A stretch of 64,000 nt of DNA from Curtobacterium sp. MCJR17_055 (GTDB lineage Bacteria > Actinomycetota > Actinomycetes > Actinomycetales > Microbacteriaceae). Shown piece after piece: positions 33,832-42,125 of the stretch (its first letter is position 1; each line of letters opens with the position of its first letter). Both the position numbers and the translations under genes were made by a program. Under the pieces are notes generated by a model. That model ran no database searches, had not been told where the DNA came from, and was given only the letters and a program-made list of their open reading frames with translations. The stretch lies in the NCBI RefSeq assembly GCF_003224335.1, contig NZ_QKLF01000002.1, positions 248,001 to 312,000 of the forward strand, given 5' to 3'.

Positions 33832-34620
33832 TCAGTCCGCGACGACGAGCTCCGTGCCGGCGGCGGCCAGGTCCGTGGCGAACGACGCCGGGACGCCACG
33901 GTCCGTGACCAGGACGTCGATGCGGTCGAGCGGGCAGATGCGGGCGAAGGTGGACCGCTCGATCTTCGTTGAGTCGGCGACCACGATCACCCGACGACCC
34001 ACCGAGGCGAAGTGCCGGCTGACCTCGGCCTCCCCCTCGTGCATGGTCGTGGCGCCGTACTGCCCCGTCAGCCCGTCCACGCCGAGCACGACCACGTCCA
34101 GCGCGAACTCGTCGAGCGTGTCCCGGACCAGCGGCCCGATCAGCTCGTAGGACTGCCGACGAGCGACCCCACCGGTCACGACGATCTTGACGTTGGCGCG
34201 GACCGACAGCTCGTACCCGATGTTCAGGGCGTTGGTGACGATCGTGATGCCGTACTCGCCGTCGGCGCGGATGAAGCGCTCGCTCTTGCCCAGTTCCCGC
34301 GCCACCTCGGTCGTCGTGGTCCCGCCGTTCAGCCCGACCGTGTCGCCGGGGGCCACGAGGGCCGCGGTCGCCCGGGCGATCGCCGTCTTCGCCTCGGCCT
34401 GGCGGGCGATCTTGTACTGCAGCGGGAGCTCGTACCCGGCGCCGAGGGCAGCGGCGCCCCCGTGGGTCCGGGTGACGAGGCGCTGGTCGGCGAGCGTGGC
34501 GAGGTCGCGGCGGGCGGTGGCGGCGGAGATCCCGAGCTCGTCCCCGATCTCGGTGATCGAGACGTTGCCACGGTCACTCACCAGCTCGAGGAGGGCGTTG
34601 AGCCTCTGCTGCGGGGTCAT
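33832..34620 (-). CDS. DeoR-family transcriptional repressor
   Basis: A 262-residue regulator. The N-terminal helix-turn-helix has the DeoR signature ITEIGDELGISAATARRDLATLADQ. The C-terminal sensor domain has GLNGGTTTTEVARELG and DVVVLGVDGLTGQYG, the sugar-phosphate isomerase-like fold of DeoR/GlpR/AgaR proteins that responds to phosphorylated sugars. TAGGAT ends six bases before the ATG (leaderless). It lies between two divergent amino-sugar operons and transcribes toward the ABC operon. An AgaR-like role, derepressing both on binding an amino-sugar or tagatose phosphate, is inferred. Confidence 0.9.
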   Translation of the reverse strand: MTPQQRLNALLELVSDRGNVSITEIGDELGISAATARRDLATLADQRLVTRTHGGAAALGAGYELPLQYKIARQAEAKTAIARATAALVAPGDTVGLNGGTTTTEVARELGKSERFIRADGEYGITIVTNALNIGYELSVRANVKIVVTGGVARRQSYELIGPLVRDTLDEFALDVVVLGVDGLTGQYGATTMHEGEAEVSRHFASVGRRVIVVADSTKIERSTFARICPLDRIDVLVTDRGVPASFATDLAAAGTELVVAD

Positions 34621-34678
34621 GGCGTCATCCTACGGGCGCGTCTCCACCCGTCGCGTGATCGGGAATGACGTTTTGCAC

Positions 34679-34730
34679 TTGCATCGAGCACGATCGATCG
34701 TCATGCTGGCCGGTATCCGATCACACGGAT
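34679..34730 (+). promoter_or_regulatory. Promoter and operators of the amino-sugar catabolic operon
   Basis: A -35 TTGCAT (34679-34684) and -10 CATGCT (34702-34707) are separated by exactly 17 bases. Most of that spacer is a perfect 12-bp palindrome, ACGATCGATCGT (34690-34701). A second inverted repeat, ATCCG-N6-CGGAT (34715-34730), lies in the 5' leader. Both are good operator candidates for the neighbouring DeoR protein. Confidence 0.5.
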
Positions 34731-34751
34731 CGGTCCGACCGGAAGGACACC

Positions 34752-35630
34752 ATGTCCGACACCTTCGTGGGCGCCGAGCTGGCATCGCAGCCGGACTCCT
34801 GGCGCTCCGCCGCGGCCCTGCTGCCCTCGTTCATCGACGTCCTGCCCCAGCCGGGTGAGCGCGTCGCCGTCATCGGCTGCGGCACGAGCTGGTTCATCGC
34901 GATGAGCTACGCCGTCGCCCGCGAATCAGCGGGCCTCGGCCAGACCGACGCGTTCGCCGGCTCCGAGTACCCCGTCGACCGGCAGTACGACCGCGTCGTC
35001 ACCATCTCGCGCTCGGGTACGACCACCGAGATCATCGACCTGCTGCGTGCCCTGCCGGAGCAGCGCACCGTGCTGATCACGGCCGTACCGGACAGCCCCG
35101 CTGCGGCGGACGCGGACGCCGTCGTCGCGCTGCCGTTCGCCGACGAGCGCTCCGTGGTGCAGACCCGCTTCGCGACCACGGCGCTCGCGCTGCTCCGCGC
35201 CTCCCTCGGCGACGACGTCGAGCGCCTCGCCGACCAGGCCGAGACCGCGCTCACCCTGCCGATCGACGACCTGCTCGACGCCGAGCAGGTGACGTTCGTC
35301 GGCCGTGGTGCCGCGGTGGGTCTGACGGCCGAGGCCGCCCTGAAGACGCGTGAGGCCGCACAGTTCTGGGCCGAGTCGTACCCGGCGATGGACTACCGCC
35401 ACGGCCCGATCGCGATCGCGCAGCCCGGTCGCCTCGTCTGGTCCCTCGGCGCCGTGCCGGACGGTCTCGCCGACGAGGTCGCCGCCACCGGTGCCCGCCT
35501 CGTGCACCACGACCTCGACCCGCTCGCCGGACTCGTCGTCGTCCACCGGTTCGCCGTCGCCCTCGCGGAGCGCCGCGGGCTCGACCCGGACCACCCGCGA
35601 TCGCTGACCCGTTCGGTCATCCTCACCTGA
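34752..35630 (+). CDS. SIS-domain amino-sugar phosphate isomerase/deaminase (AgaS-like)
   Basis: A 292-residue protein of two SIS domains. The first has VAVIGCGTSWFIAMSYAVA and VVTISRSGTTTEII; the second has VTFVGRGAAVGLTAEAALKTREAAQFWAESYPAMDYRHGPIA, resembling the isomerase half of glucosamine-6-phosphate synthase without its glutaminase domain. AgaS proteins deaminate/isomerise galactosamine 6-phosphate to tagatose 6-phosphate, which fits the kinase and aldolase downstream. Glucosamine 6-phosphate deamination is the alternative. GGAAGG precedes the ATG. It is the first gene of a five-gene coupled operon. Confidence 0.82.
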   Translation: MSDTFVGAELASQPDSWRSAAALLPSFIDVLPQPGERVAVIGCGTSWFIAMSYAVARESAGLGQTDAFAGSEYPVDRQYDRVVTISRSGTTTEIIDLLRALPEQRTVLITAVPDSPAAADADAVVALPFADERSVVQTRFATTALALLRASLGDDVERLADQAETALTLPIDDLLDAEQVTFVGRGAAVGLTAEAALKTREAAQFWAESYPAMDYRHGPIAIAQPGRLVWSLGAVPDGLADEVAATGARLVHHDLDPLAGLVVVHRFAVALAERRGLDPDHPRSLTRSVILT

Positions 35631-36607
35631 TGACCGCGCGCGGGGCGGTGCTCGGAGTCGACGTCGGCGGCACGGGCATCAAGGCCCGACTGACCGCGGA
35701 CGACGGACTGGTGCTCGACGAGCAGCGTGTCCCGACTCCCCGCGACGACCCCGCTGCCGATGCCCTCGCCGTCGTCGTGGCCGAGCTCGCCGTGCGCGCC
35801 GGCTCGGTCGCCCGACAGCACGGCACGGGCCTCGGCGCCGTCGGCCTGGTCGTCCCCGGAGTGGTCGACGAGGCCGCCGGCCGCTCGGTGCTGTCGGTGA
35901 ACCTCGGCTGGCAGGACGTGCCCGTGCGCCAGCGGGTGGCCGCGGCGCTCCGCGCGTCGGGCACCGACGTCCCGCTCGCGTTCGGCCACGACGTCCGCGC
36001 CGGGGCACTCGCGGAGGTGCGGGCCGGCGGACTCGACCGCGGCACGGTCGCGTTCGTCCCGGTCGGCACCGGGCTCGCGAGCGCCCTGGTCGTCGACGGC
36101 CGGGTCGTCAGCGGTGACGGCTGGGCCGGCGAGATCGGCCAGGTCCGCATCCCCCACGGGCCGCTCGCCGGCCTCCGGGTCGAGGAGGTCGCCTCGGCCG
36201 GTGCCGTCGCCCGCCGGTGCGGCGTACCGACCGCGCACGCGGCGATGCTCCGCGTCCGCGACGGCGAGCTCCGTGCCCGGCAGGTGTGGGACGACTGCGT
36301 CGACGTGCTCACGGACGCGCTGGCCTGGCTGACGGCCGTCGCGGGCTGTCACACGCTGGTCATCGGCGGTGGACTCGCGCAGTCCGGCCCGCTCCTGCTC
36401 GACCCGCTCACCGCGGCGCTGACGGACCGGTTGGTGGGCGTCAGGGTCCCGGCCGTCGTCGGTGCACGGCACGGCGACGCAGCTGGCGCGATCGGTGCGG
36501 GCCTCCTCGCCGAGGAGCTGCTGGAACGAGACCTGCCGACCCGCCACCGGCGGGACGACGACCGCTCGCAGCAGCACGACGACGGGCCCACGGCGGTGTC
36601 GGCGTGA
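35630..36607 (+). CDS. ROK-family amino-sugar kinase
   Basis: A 325-residue kinase with the phosphate-binding DVGGTGIKARL (about 10-20), the substrate region LVVPGVVDEAAG and VNLGWQDVPVR, catalytic-loop HDVRAGALAE and GWAGEIGQVRIPHG, and C-terminal GGGLAQSGPLLLDPL. The usual ROK zinc cluster (CxCGxxGC) is missing; the sequence after RIPHG runs PLAGLRVEEVASAGAVARRCG. It would phosphorylate imported N-acetylgalactosamine or N-acetylglucosamine at C6. The start overlaps the previous stop by one base (TGATG). The last about 25 residues are a charged, disordered tail. Confidence 0.85.
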   Translation: MTARGAVLGVDVGGTGIKARLTADDGLVLDEQRVPTPRDDPAADALAVVVAELAVRAGSVARQHGTGLGAVGLVVPGVVDEAAGRSVLSVNLGWQDVPVRQRVAAALRASGTDVPLAFGHDVRAGALAEVRAGGLDRGTVAFVPVGTGLASALVVDGRVVSGDGWAGEIGQVRIPHGPLAGLRVEEVASAGAVARRCGVPTAHAAMLRVRDGELRARQVWDDCVDVLTDALAWLTAVAGCHTLVIGGGLAQSGPLLLDPLTAALTDRLVGVRVPAVVGARHGDAAGAIGAGLLAEELLERDLPTRHRRDDDRSQQHDDGPTAVSA

Positions 36608-37728
36608 CGACGCTCGTCCGCGCGCCACGGGTGGTCACCGCCGAGGCCGACCTGGTCGACGGCTGGATCGCGGTGACGGGGGGTCGTGTCACCGCGGTCG
36701 GGAGCGGCCCGGCGCCGACGTCCGACCGCGTGCTCGAGGCACCCGGCACCGTCGTCCCGGGGTTCGTCGACCTCCATGCGCACGGCGCCCTCGGTCACGA
36801 CTTCGCCTCGTGCTCGGCCGACGAGGCCCGCGCCGCCGCCGCGCACCACGCCGGACTCGGGACCGCGCACCTCGTCGCCTCGATCGCGACCGGGACCGTC
36901 CCGGACACGGTCGCCGCGCTCCGCCGCCTCCGACCGCTCGTCGCCGACGGGACCCTCGCCGGGCTGCACCTGGAGGGGCCGTGGCTGTCGCCCGCTCGAC
37001 GCGGCGCGCACGCGGTGTCCCTGCTGCACGCGCCGACCGCCGGCGAGGTCGACCTCCTGGTCGACGCCGGCGGCGCGGCCCTCCGGGTCGTCACGCTCGC
37101 ACCCGAACTCCCCGGCGCGATCGACGCGATCCGCCGACTGGTCGACGCCGGGGTCGTCGCCGCGATCGGGCACACCGACGCCGACACGGAGCAGGTGCAG
37201 CGAGCGGCCGACGCCGGCGCGACCCTGGTCACCCACCTCTTCAACGGCATGCCCCCGCTGCACCACCGTGAACCCGGTCCGGTCGGGGTCGCCCTGGCGG
37301 ACGAGCGGCTGACCGTGGAGTGCATCGTCGACGGCCACCACCTGGACCCGGTCGCCGTCGACCTGGTCCGCCGCGCCGCCGGTGACCGCATGGTCTTCGT
37401 CTCGGACGCGATGGCCGCCACCGGCTGCGCGGACGGGGCGTACCGGATCGCCGGGTCCGCCGTGGTCGTCGAGGGCGGTGTCGCGATGCTCGCCGACCGG
37501 TCCTCGCTGGCCGGCAGCACCATCACCGTCGGCGACGCCGTCGCCCGGGTCCTCGCCGCTCGTCCCGACAGCGACCGTCCCGGCCATGTCCGGGAGGCCG
37601 TGGTCGCCTCGTCCGTCCGGGCGTCCGCCGTGCTCGGCCTGCGTCCACCACTCACCGTCGGTGCTGCGACCGACCTGGTCGTCATCGACCCCGCCGGCCG
37701 TCCCGTCGTCCTGGAGGTCCCCGCGTGA
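36604..37728 (+). CDS. nagA: N-acetyl-amino-sugar-6-phosphate deacetylase (NagA/AgaA type)
   Basis: A 374-residue amidohydrolase. Motifs in order: GFVDLHAHGALGHDF, GLHLEGPWLSP (metal Glu), AAIGHTDADTEQ (His), VTHLFNGMPPLHHREPGPVG (His), and FVSDAMAATG (catalytic Asp). It removes the acetyl group from GlcNAc-6-P or GalNAc-6-P. The GTG start at 36604 overlaps the ROK kinase stop (GTGA). Frames open further upstream are inside the kinase gene. With a tagatose-type kinase and aldolase downstream, GalNAc-6-P is the more likely substrate, but NagA and AgaA cannot be separated by eye. Confidence 0.9.
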   Translation: MTTLVRAPRVVTAEADLVDGWIAVTGGRVTAVGSGPAPTSDRVLEAPGTVVPGFVDLHAHGALGHDFASCSADEARAAAAHHAGLGTAHLVASIATGTVPDTVAALRRLRPLVADGTLAGLHLEGPWLSPARRGAHAVSLLHAPTAGEVDLLVDAGGAALRVVTLAPELPGAIDAIRRLVDAGVVAAIGHTDADTEQVQRAADAGATLVTHLFNGMPPLHHREPGPVGVALADERLTVECIVDGHHLDPVAVDLVRRAAGDRMVFVSDAMAATGCADGAYRIAGSAVVVEGGVAMLADRSSLAGSTITVGDAVARVLAARPDSDRPGHVREAVVASSVRASAVLGLRPPLTVGAATDLVVIDPAGRPVVLEVPA

Positions 37729-38750
37729 TCGTCGTCCTCACCCCGAACCCGGCGGTCGACGTGACCTACCGCGTCGCCGAACAGTCCGTGGGCGTCACCC
37801 AGCGCGTGCTCGACGTCGCCCGCCGACCGGGCGGGAAGGGCGTCAACGTGGCGCGGGTGCTCGACGCCGCCGGCGTGGCGACGACATCGGTCCTGCCGCT
37901 CGGCGGGACCACCGGCGCCTGGACCGCCGCGGCCCTGCAGCGCGACGGACTCGCGGTCACCGCGGTGCCGGTCGCCGGGGACACGCGCACCACGGTCACG
38001 GTCGTCGACGACCTCGTGCACCCGACGATGTACGGCGAACCCGGACCCGCGGTGACCGCGGACGAATGGGCCGCGGTGGGCGTCGCACTCCGCCACAGCT
38101 GGGCCACGGCGTCCGCGTTCGTCGTGTCCGGGTCCCTCCCGCGCGGCACCGACCCCGACGTGGTGCGCGCCTGGGTGCGCGACGCGGTCGACGCCGGGGT
38201 GCTCGTCGTGGCCGACCTGTCGGGTCCGGCGCTGCTCGAGGCCGCGTCCGCCGGGGCGTCGATCTGCAAGCCGAACCGCGACGAGCTCCTCGACGCCACC
38301 GGCGCCCGGGACGAACGGACCGGCGCCCTCGACCTGCTCGCACGCGGAGCCGGGATGGTCGTCGTCTCCGCGGGTGCCGCGGGCATCAGTGCGCACACGC
38401 TTGCCGGAGTCGTCACCGTTCCGGCCGTCCCTGACGTCCACGGCAACCCGACCGGCGCGGGCGACGCCGCGACGGCGGGGCTCGTCCTCGCCCTCACCGC
38501 CGCCGGCAGCCGCACCACGTCGGGCGCCCAGCGGTCGGACCTCCTCGGGCACGACCCCCTCGGGCACGACCTCCCCGGGCACGACCTCCTCGGGCACGAC
38601 CCCCTCGGGCACGACGTCGTCCGCCACGCCCTGCGTTCCGCCGCGGCGTACGGCGCCGCCGCGGTCCTGCGTCCCGTCGCGGGCGAGGTCGACCTCGACG
38701 CCGTCGACCGATTCCTGACCCAGCTCGACCGAACCGGGAGCACCACATGA
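37725..38750 (+). CDS. PfkB-family 1-phosphofructokinase/tagatose-6-phosphate kinase with repeat insertion
   Basis: A 341-residue kinase starting MIVVLTPNPAVDVTY, with GGKGVNVARVL (about 36-46), SGSLPRGTDP and the catalytic GNPTGAGDAATAGL near residue 242. It belongs to the LacC/FruK branch and would phosphorylate tagatose 6-phosphate to the 1,6-bisphosphate. Just after the catalytic helix, at about residues 273-297, it carries five in-frame LGHD(P/L)-type pentapeptides that ordinary family members lack. The GTG start overlaps the nagA stop. Normal length without the insert would be about 315. Activity is probably retained, since the motifs flank the insert intact. Confidence 0.85.
   Translation: MIVVLTPNPAVDVTYRVAEQSVGVTQRVLDVARRPGGKGVNVARVLDAAGVATTSVLPLGGTTGAWTAAALQRDGLAVTAVPVAGDTRTTVTVVDDLVHPTMYGEPGPAVTADEWAAVGVALRHSWATASAFVVSGSLPRGTDPDVVRAWVRDAVDAGVLVVADLSGPALLEAASAGASICKPNRDELLDATGARDERTGALDLLARGAGMVVVSAGAAGISAHTLAGVVTVPAVPDVHGNPTGAGDAATAGLVLALTAAGSRTTSGAQRSDLLGHDPLGHDLPGHDLLGHDPLGHDVVRHALRSAAAYGAAAVLRPVAGEVDLDAVDRFLTQLDRTGSTT
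38541..38615 (+). repeat. 15-bp coding minisatellite in the PfkB gene
   Basis: Five exact-length 15-base units (starting 38541, 38556, 38571, 38586, 38601) of the form CTCCTCGGGCACGAC with variation at two positions. Units 4-5 repeat units 1-2 exactly, so a 30-base duplication probably followed the first expansion. All copies keep the frame. Confidence 0.85.
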
Positions 38751-39583
38751 CCACCGCCCTCGCCCTCACCGGCCTCCTCGACACCGCCCGCACCGCCCGC
38801 CGGGGCGTCGGCGCCTTCAACGTCGTCCTCCTCGAGCACGCCGAGGCCATCGTGGCCGGTGCCGAGCAGGCCGGACTGCCGGTCGTCCTGCAGATCAGCG
38901 AGAACTGCATCCGCTACCACGGTGGGGTGACGCCGATCGTCACCGCGACCCAGGCGATCGCACGATCCGCCGACGTGGCGGTCCTGGTGCACCTCGACCA
39001 CGTCGAGGACCGCGCACTCGTCCACGCCGGCATCGACCTCGGCGTCGACTCCGTCATGTACGACGGCTCGCGCCTCGACTACGACGCCAACCTCGCGGCG
39101 ACCCGGGAGCTCGCCGACGCGTGCCACACCGCCGGGATCGCGATCGAGGCCGAACTCGGCGAGGTCGGTGGCAAGGACGGTGTCCACGCACCCGGCGTCC
39201 GCACCGACCCGGACGACGCCGCCGCGTTCGTCGCGGCGACCGGTGTCGACGCCCTGGCGGTGGCCGTCGGCACCTCCCACGCGATGCAGACCCGTGAAGC
39301 GTCCGTCGACCGGGACCTGGTCGGCCGGCTGCGGGCCTCCGTCCCGGTGCCGCTCGTCCTGCACGGCTCGTCGGGCCTGTCCGATGACGAGCTCCGCGGT
39401 GCCGTCCACGCGGGCATGACGAAGATCAACATCTCCACGCACCTGAACGGCCTGTTCACCCGGGCGCTGCGGGACGTCCTCGACGACCGGCCGGACCTCG
39501 TCGACCCGCGCCGCTACGTGGCCGCGGGTCGGGACGCCGTCGCCGCCGAGACCGCCCGGCTGCTCACGCTCCTGGCCGGCTGA
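38747..39583 (+). CDS. Class II fructose/tagatose-bisphosphate aldolase
   Basis: A 278-residue zinc aldolase: FNVVLLEHAEAIVAGAE, zinc ligands in VLVHLDHVED, metal region EAELGEVGG, AVGTSHAMQ, VLHGSSGL (His) and the phosphate-binding KINISTHL. It cleaves a ketose 1,6-bisphosphate to dihydroxyacetone phosphate and glyceraldehyde 3-phosphate; with the upstream kinase, tagatose 1,6-bisphosphate is the natural candidate (AgaY/GatY-like). The ATG overlaps the kinase stop (ATGA). It is the last gene of the catabolic operon. Confidence 0.92.
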   Translation: MTTALALTGLLDTARTARRGVGAFNVVLLEHAEAIVAGAEQAGLPVVLQISENCIRYHGGVTPIVTATQAIARSADVAVLVHLDHVEDRALVHAGIDLGVDSVMYDGSRLDYDANLAATRELADACHTAGIAIEAELGEVGGKDGVHAPGVRTDPDDAAAFVAATGVDALAVAVGTSHAMQTREASVDRDLVGRLRASVPVPLVLHGSSGLSDDELRGAVHAGMTKINISTHLNGLFTRALRDVLDDRPDLVDPRRYVAAGRDAVAAETARLLTLLAG

Positions 39584-39649
39584 GCCGGACGAGCACCACC
39601 GGCGGACCCGCCGTCGGTCACGCGGAGCACGTCGAGCGGTCCGGTCCGC

Positions 39650-41995
39650 TCAACCCCGGGTGCGGCTCGCCCAGACCACCGTCGTGCCCTTCCGGAGCAC
39701 CAGGTTGCCGTCCGACTGCATCCGCAGGACCATGCCGGCTCCCCCGCGCTCGGCCGTGCCGGTGGACCACCGCGTCTGGCCGAGCGGAGCCGCGAGCACC
39801 AGGTCGCCGCTCGGCAGCAGCAGGAGGGACGCCCCCGCGCCACCGCCGGACCTCCGGGACAGCACCCGGCTGCCGGAGCCGATCACCAGGTCCCCGTCGA
39901 AGCGCATGGTGAGCCGTCGGCCGCCGGAGGCGTCCCGCAGCGACTGACCCGGGACGAGCGTGGCCCCGGGGACGAGCCGGTCGGCACCGGGGGCCCGGTT
40001 GTGCCACAGCACGGCACCGTCCCGTGCGGTCACGCGGACGTCGCCGGCGTCGGTCACCGTCAGACGTGCGCCGCCGGAGGCGGTCCGTGCGGACGTGGAC
40101 CAGAGGACCGCACCGGACGGCGCCACGACGGCGAGCCGCCCGGTGGTGCCGAGCCGCAGACCGGCACCCGCGGCACGCCCGCTGCTCTGCCAGAGCCGGC
40201 GGCCGTTGCCCCACTCGACCAGCGAGCCGTCCGCCTGCACGTCGAGCCAGTACTGGCCGTTCGGCGAGTGGATCGACGTCCCGGACGGCACGGTCCGGGT
40301 CCCCGAGGTCACGGCCGTCGCGCCCGCTCCCGCCGCGGCCGCGGTGGTGGTCGGCCGCGTGCAGTCCGCCGCGGTCGGGAGGAGCCGTCCGAGGGCGGAC
40401 CACTTCGGCGAGCCGAGCCCGGTCGCCGCGTCCCAGCCCCGGGTAGCGGGCGCGGTGCCGTTGCTGCCGGTGACGACGTCCCGGAACGCGGTCGGGTTCG
40501 CGTACAGCGCCTGGTGCACGTCGCCCACGCCGACGGCACACCCACGTGCGGTCAGCGCGACGGCGAGCTGTCCGGCCAGCACCGGGGACGCCAGGCTCGT
40601 GCCGCCGCCGAGCACGAAGCCGTGCGCCGTCGACATGTACACCGCCGGACCCTTCGCCGGGTCGGCGAGCGCGGCGACGTCGGGCAGCATGCGCTTCGTG
40701 CCAGTGATGCCGGTGCCGGTCTGCCACGCGGGCCGGGCGTAGGCCGACGAGGTGCCACCGCCGCCCGCGCCGAGGGAGTTCGACCACCCGGACTCGGTCC
40801 ACCCGGCCTTCGTCTTGCTGAGCGACGTGCCGCCCACGGCCACGACCGCCGGCGAGGACGCCGGGTACGAGACGTCGCGGATGGTCGTCCTCGGGCCGGT
40901 CGGGCAGCGGGCGCCGTCGTCACCGGTGGCGGCGAAGACCGTGGCGCCGGCTGCGACGATCCGCGACAGCGCCGCGTCGAGCGCCGCCCGTGCCCCGGCC
41001 GGGGTCTGCGTCTCACAGCTGCCCCACGAGATGCTGACCGCGGTGATGCCGGCGGTGCGGACGTCGTCGGCGATGCGGCTGTAGGCGTCGTAGCTGCCCT
41101 GGAACGAGTTCGGCGTGACGTACACCCGCTGACGGGCACCCGGCGCGACGGCGAGCAGCGCCTGCTGGTCGAGCGCGACCTCGGTCTCGCCCTGGTACCC
41201 GTCGCCCCGGTGCGGGTCGGCGCCGTCGACCGCGATCTGGTCGAGTGCGGGGAGCTTCCGTCCGGTCGCCGCGGCGTAGGCGCTCAGGTCGTTGCGGTCC
41301 CAGCCGGAGAACTGCACGGTCGCGACCGTCGCGCCGGCGCCCGCGGTGGCCGACCCCGAGGACCGGTACGCGCTCGCCAAGGTGGCAGGGCCGTACCCGG
41401 CGGGGACGGCCGCGTGCGCCAGCGCCGGGCGCACGTCGAGCCCGAGCACGGCGACGACGCTCCCGCCGAAGGACTGTGGCAGGGTCGGTTCGGCGGTCGG
41501 GTGCATGCCGTCGCCGGTGCCGACCAGGTCGACGCCGAACAGGGCCTCCGCCTGGGCTGCGGTGCCGTGCGCCTCGACCTCCCACGTGTCCGGGTCGGTC
41601 ACCGTGAAACCGGCGTCAGTCAGCACGGTCCGAGCGCGCGACCGGGCGTCCTCGACCGGTGCGACCGCCGCCACGGCGTCCGCGCGCTGGTCGGCGGTGT
41701 CCCCGGTGGTCGCCCCGGGGAGCGCGGTGAGGGCGGCCGGGTCGACCGGCCGGAGCACGAGCGTCAGGTCGACCGCGGTGTCGCCGGGTGTCGCGCCGAC
41801 GGTGGCGTCGGCCGGGGCGGGCACGCCACCGGTCGCGGGAGCGGGCACAGCGGTGCCGGCAGCAGGAGCGGTGGTCGCGGTGGCGGCCGCAGGAGCGGTG
41901 GCGGCGGGCAGCGCCTGCGCGGGGAGCCCCGTGCCGGTGACGGCGAGCGCCACCACGACGGCGGTGGCGAGGAGGGTCGGCGTGCGGGGTGACAT
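39650..41995 (-). CDS. Secreted S53 (sedolisin/kumamolisin) protease with C-terminal bulb-type lectin repeats
   Basis: A 781-residue exported pre-pro-enzyme. It comprises a signal peptide (1-30), an Ala/Pro/Thr-rich spacer (31-70), an activation prodomain (about 75-195) and the S53 catalytic domain (about 196-545). Catalytic residues are Glu272 and Asp276 in GETEVALDQQ, oxyanion Asp in ATGDDGA and Ser467 in GGGTSLASP. The calcium site follows (FRDVVTGSNG, GWDAATGLGSP). Residues 565-781 form two mannose-binding lectin-like units with W-containing repeats ending MQSDGNLVLRKGTTVVW. Sedolisins are acid peptidases that mature by self-cleavage. The lectin part would tether it to glycans. It is convergent with the aldolase gene. 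Confidence 0.92.
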   Translation of the reverse strand: MSPRTPTLLATAVVVALAVTGTGLPAQALPAATAPAAATATTAPAAGTAVPAPATGGVPAPADATVGATPGDTAVDLTLVLRPVDPAALTALPGATTGDTADQRADAVAAVAPVEDARSRARTVLTDAGFTVTDPDTWEVEAHGTAAQAEALFGVDLVGTGDGMHPTAEPTLPQSFGGSVVAVLGLDVRPALAHAAVPAGYGPATLASAYRSSGSATAGAGATVATVQFSGWDRNDLSAYAAATGRKLPALDQIAVDGADPHRGDGYQGETEVALDQQALLAVAPGARQRVYVTPNSFQGSYDAYSRIADDVRTAGITAVSISWGSCETQTPAGARAALDAALSRIVAAGATVFAATGDDGARCPTGPRTTIRDVSYPASSPAVVAVGGTSLSKTKAGWTESGWSNSLGAGGGGTSSAYARPAWQTGTGITGTKRMLPDVAALADPAKGPAVYMSTAHGFVLGGGTSLASPVLAGQLAVALTARGCAVGVGDVHQALYANPTAFRDVVTGSNGTAPATRGWDAATGLGSPKWSALGRLLPTAADCTRPTTTAAAAGAGATAVTSGTRTVPSGTSIHSPNGQYWLDVQADGSLVEWGNGRRLWQSSGRAAGAGLRLGTTGRLAVVAPSGAVLWSTSARTASGGARLTVTDAGDVRVTARDGAVLWHNRAPGADRLVPGATLVPGQSLRDASGGRRLTMRFDGDLVIGSGSRVLSRRSGGGAGASLLLLPSGDLVLAAPLGQTRWSTGTAERGGAGMVLRMQSDGNLVLRKGTTVVWASRTRG

Positions 41996-42090
41996 GAGCG
42001 ATCGCTCCCGGAGGTCGGCGACGACGGCCGTCCCTGACCGTCGGTCCGAGCGGTGACGGACGCTGCACGCTAACGCGGGGCGGCACGACC

Positions 42091-42119
42091 GCCGCAGCCC
42101 CAGTTCCGGGGGCTGCGGC
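42091..42119. terminator. Hairpin upstream of the protease, downstream of sdaA
   Basis: Perfect 11-bp arms 42091-42101 and 42109-42119 with a seven-base loop, starting seven bases beyond the sdaA stop, so it most likely terminates sdaA. The protease ATG at 41995 lies 95 bases further on, leaving room for a promoter after it. Confidence 0.65.
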
Positions 42120-42125
42120 CGCGGT

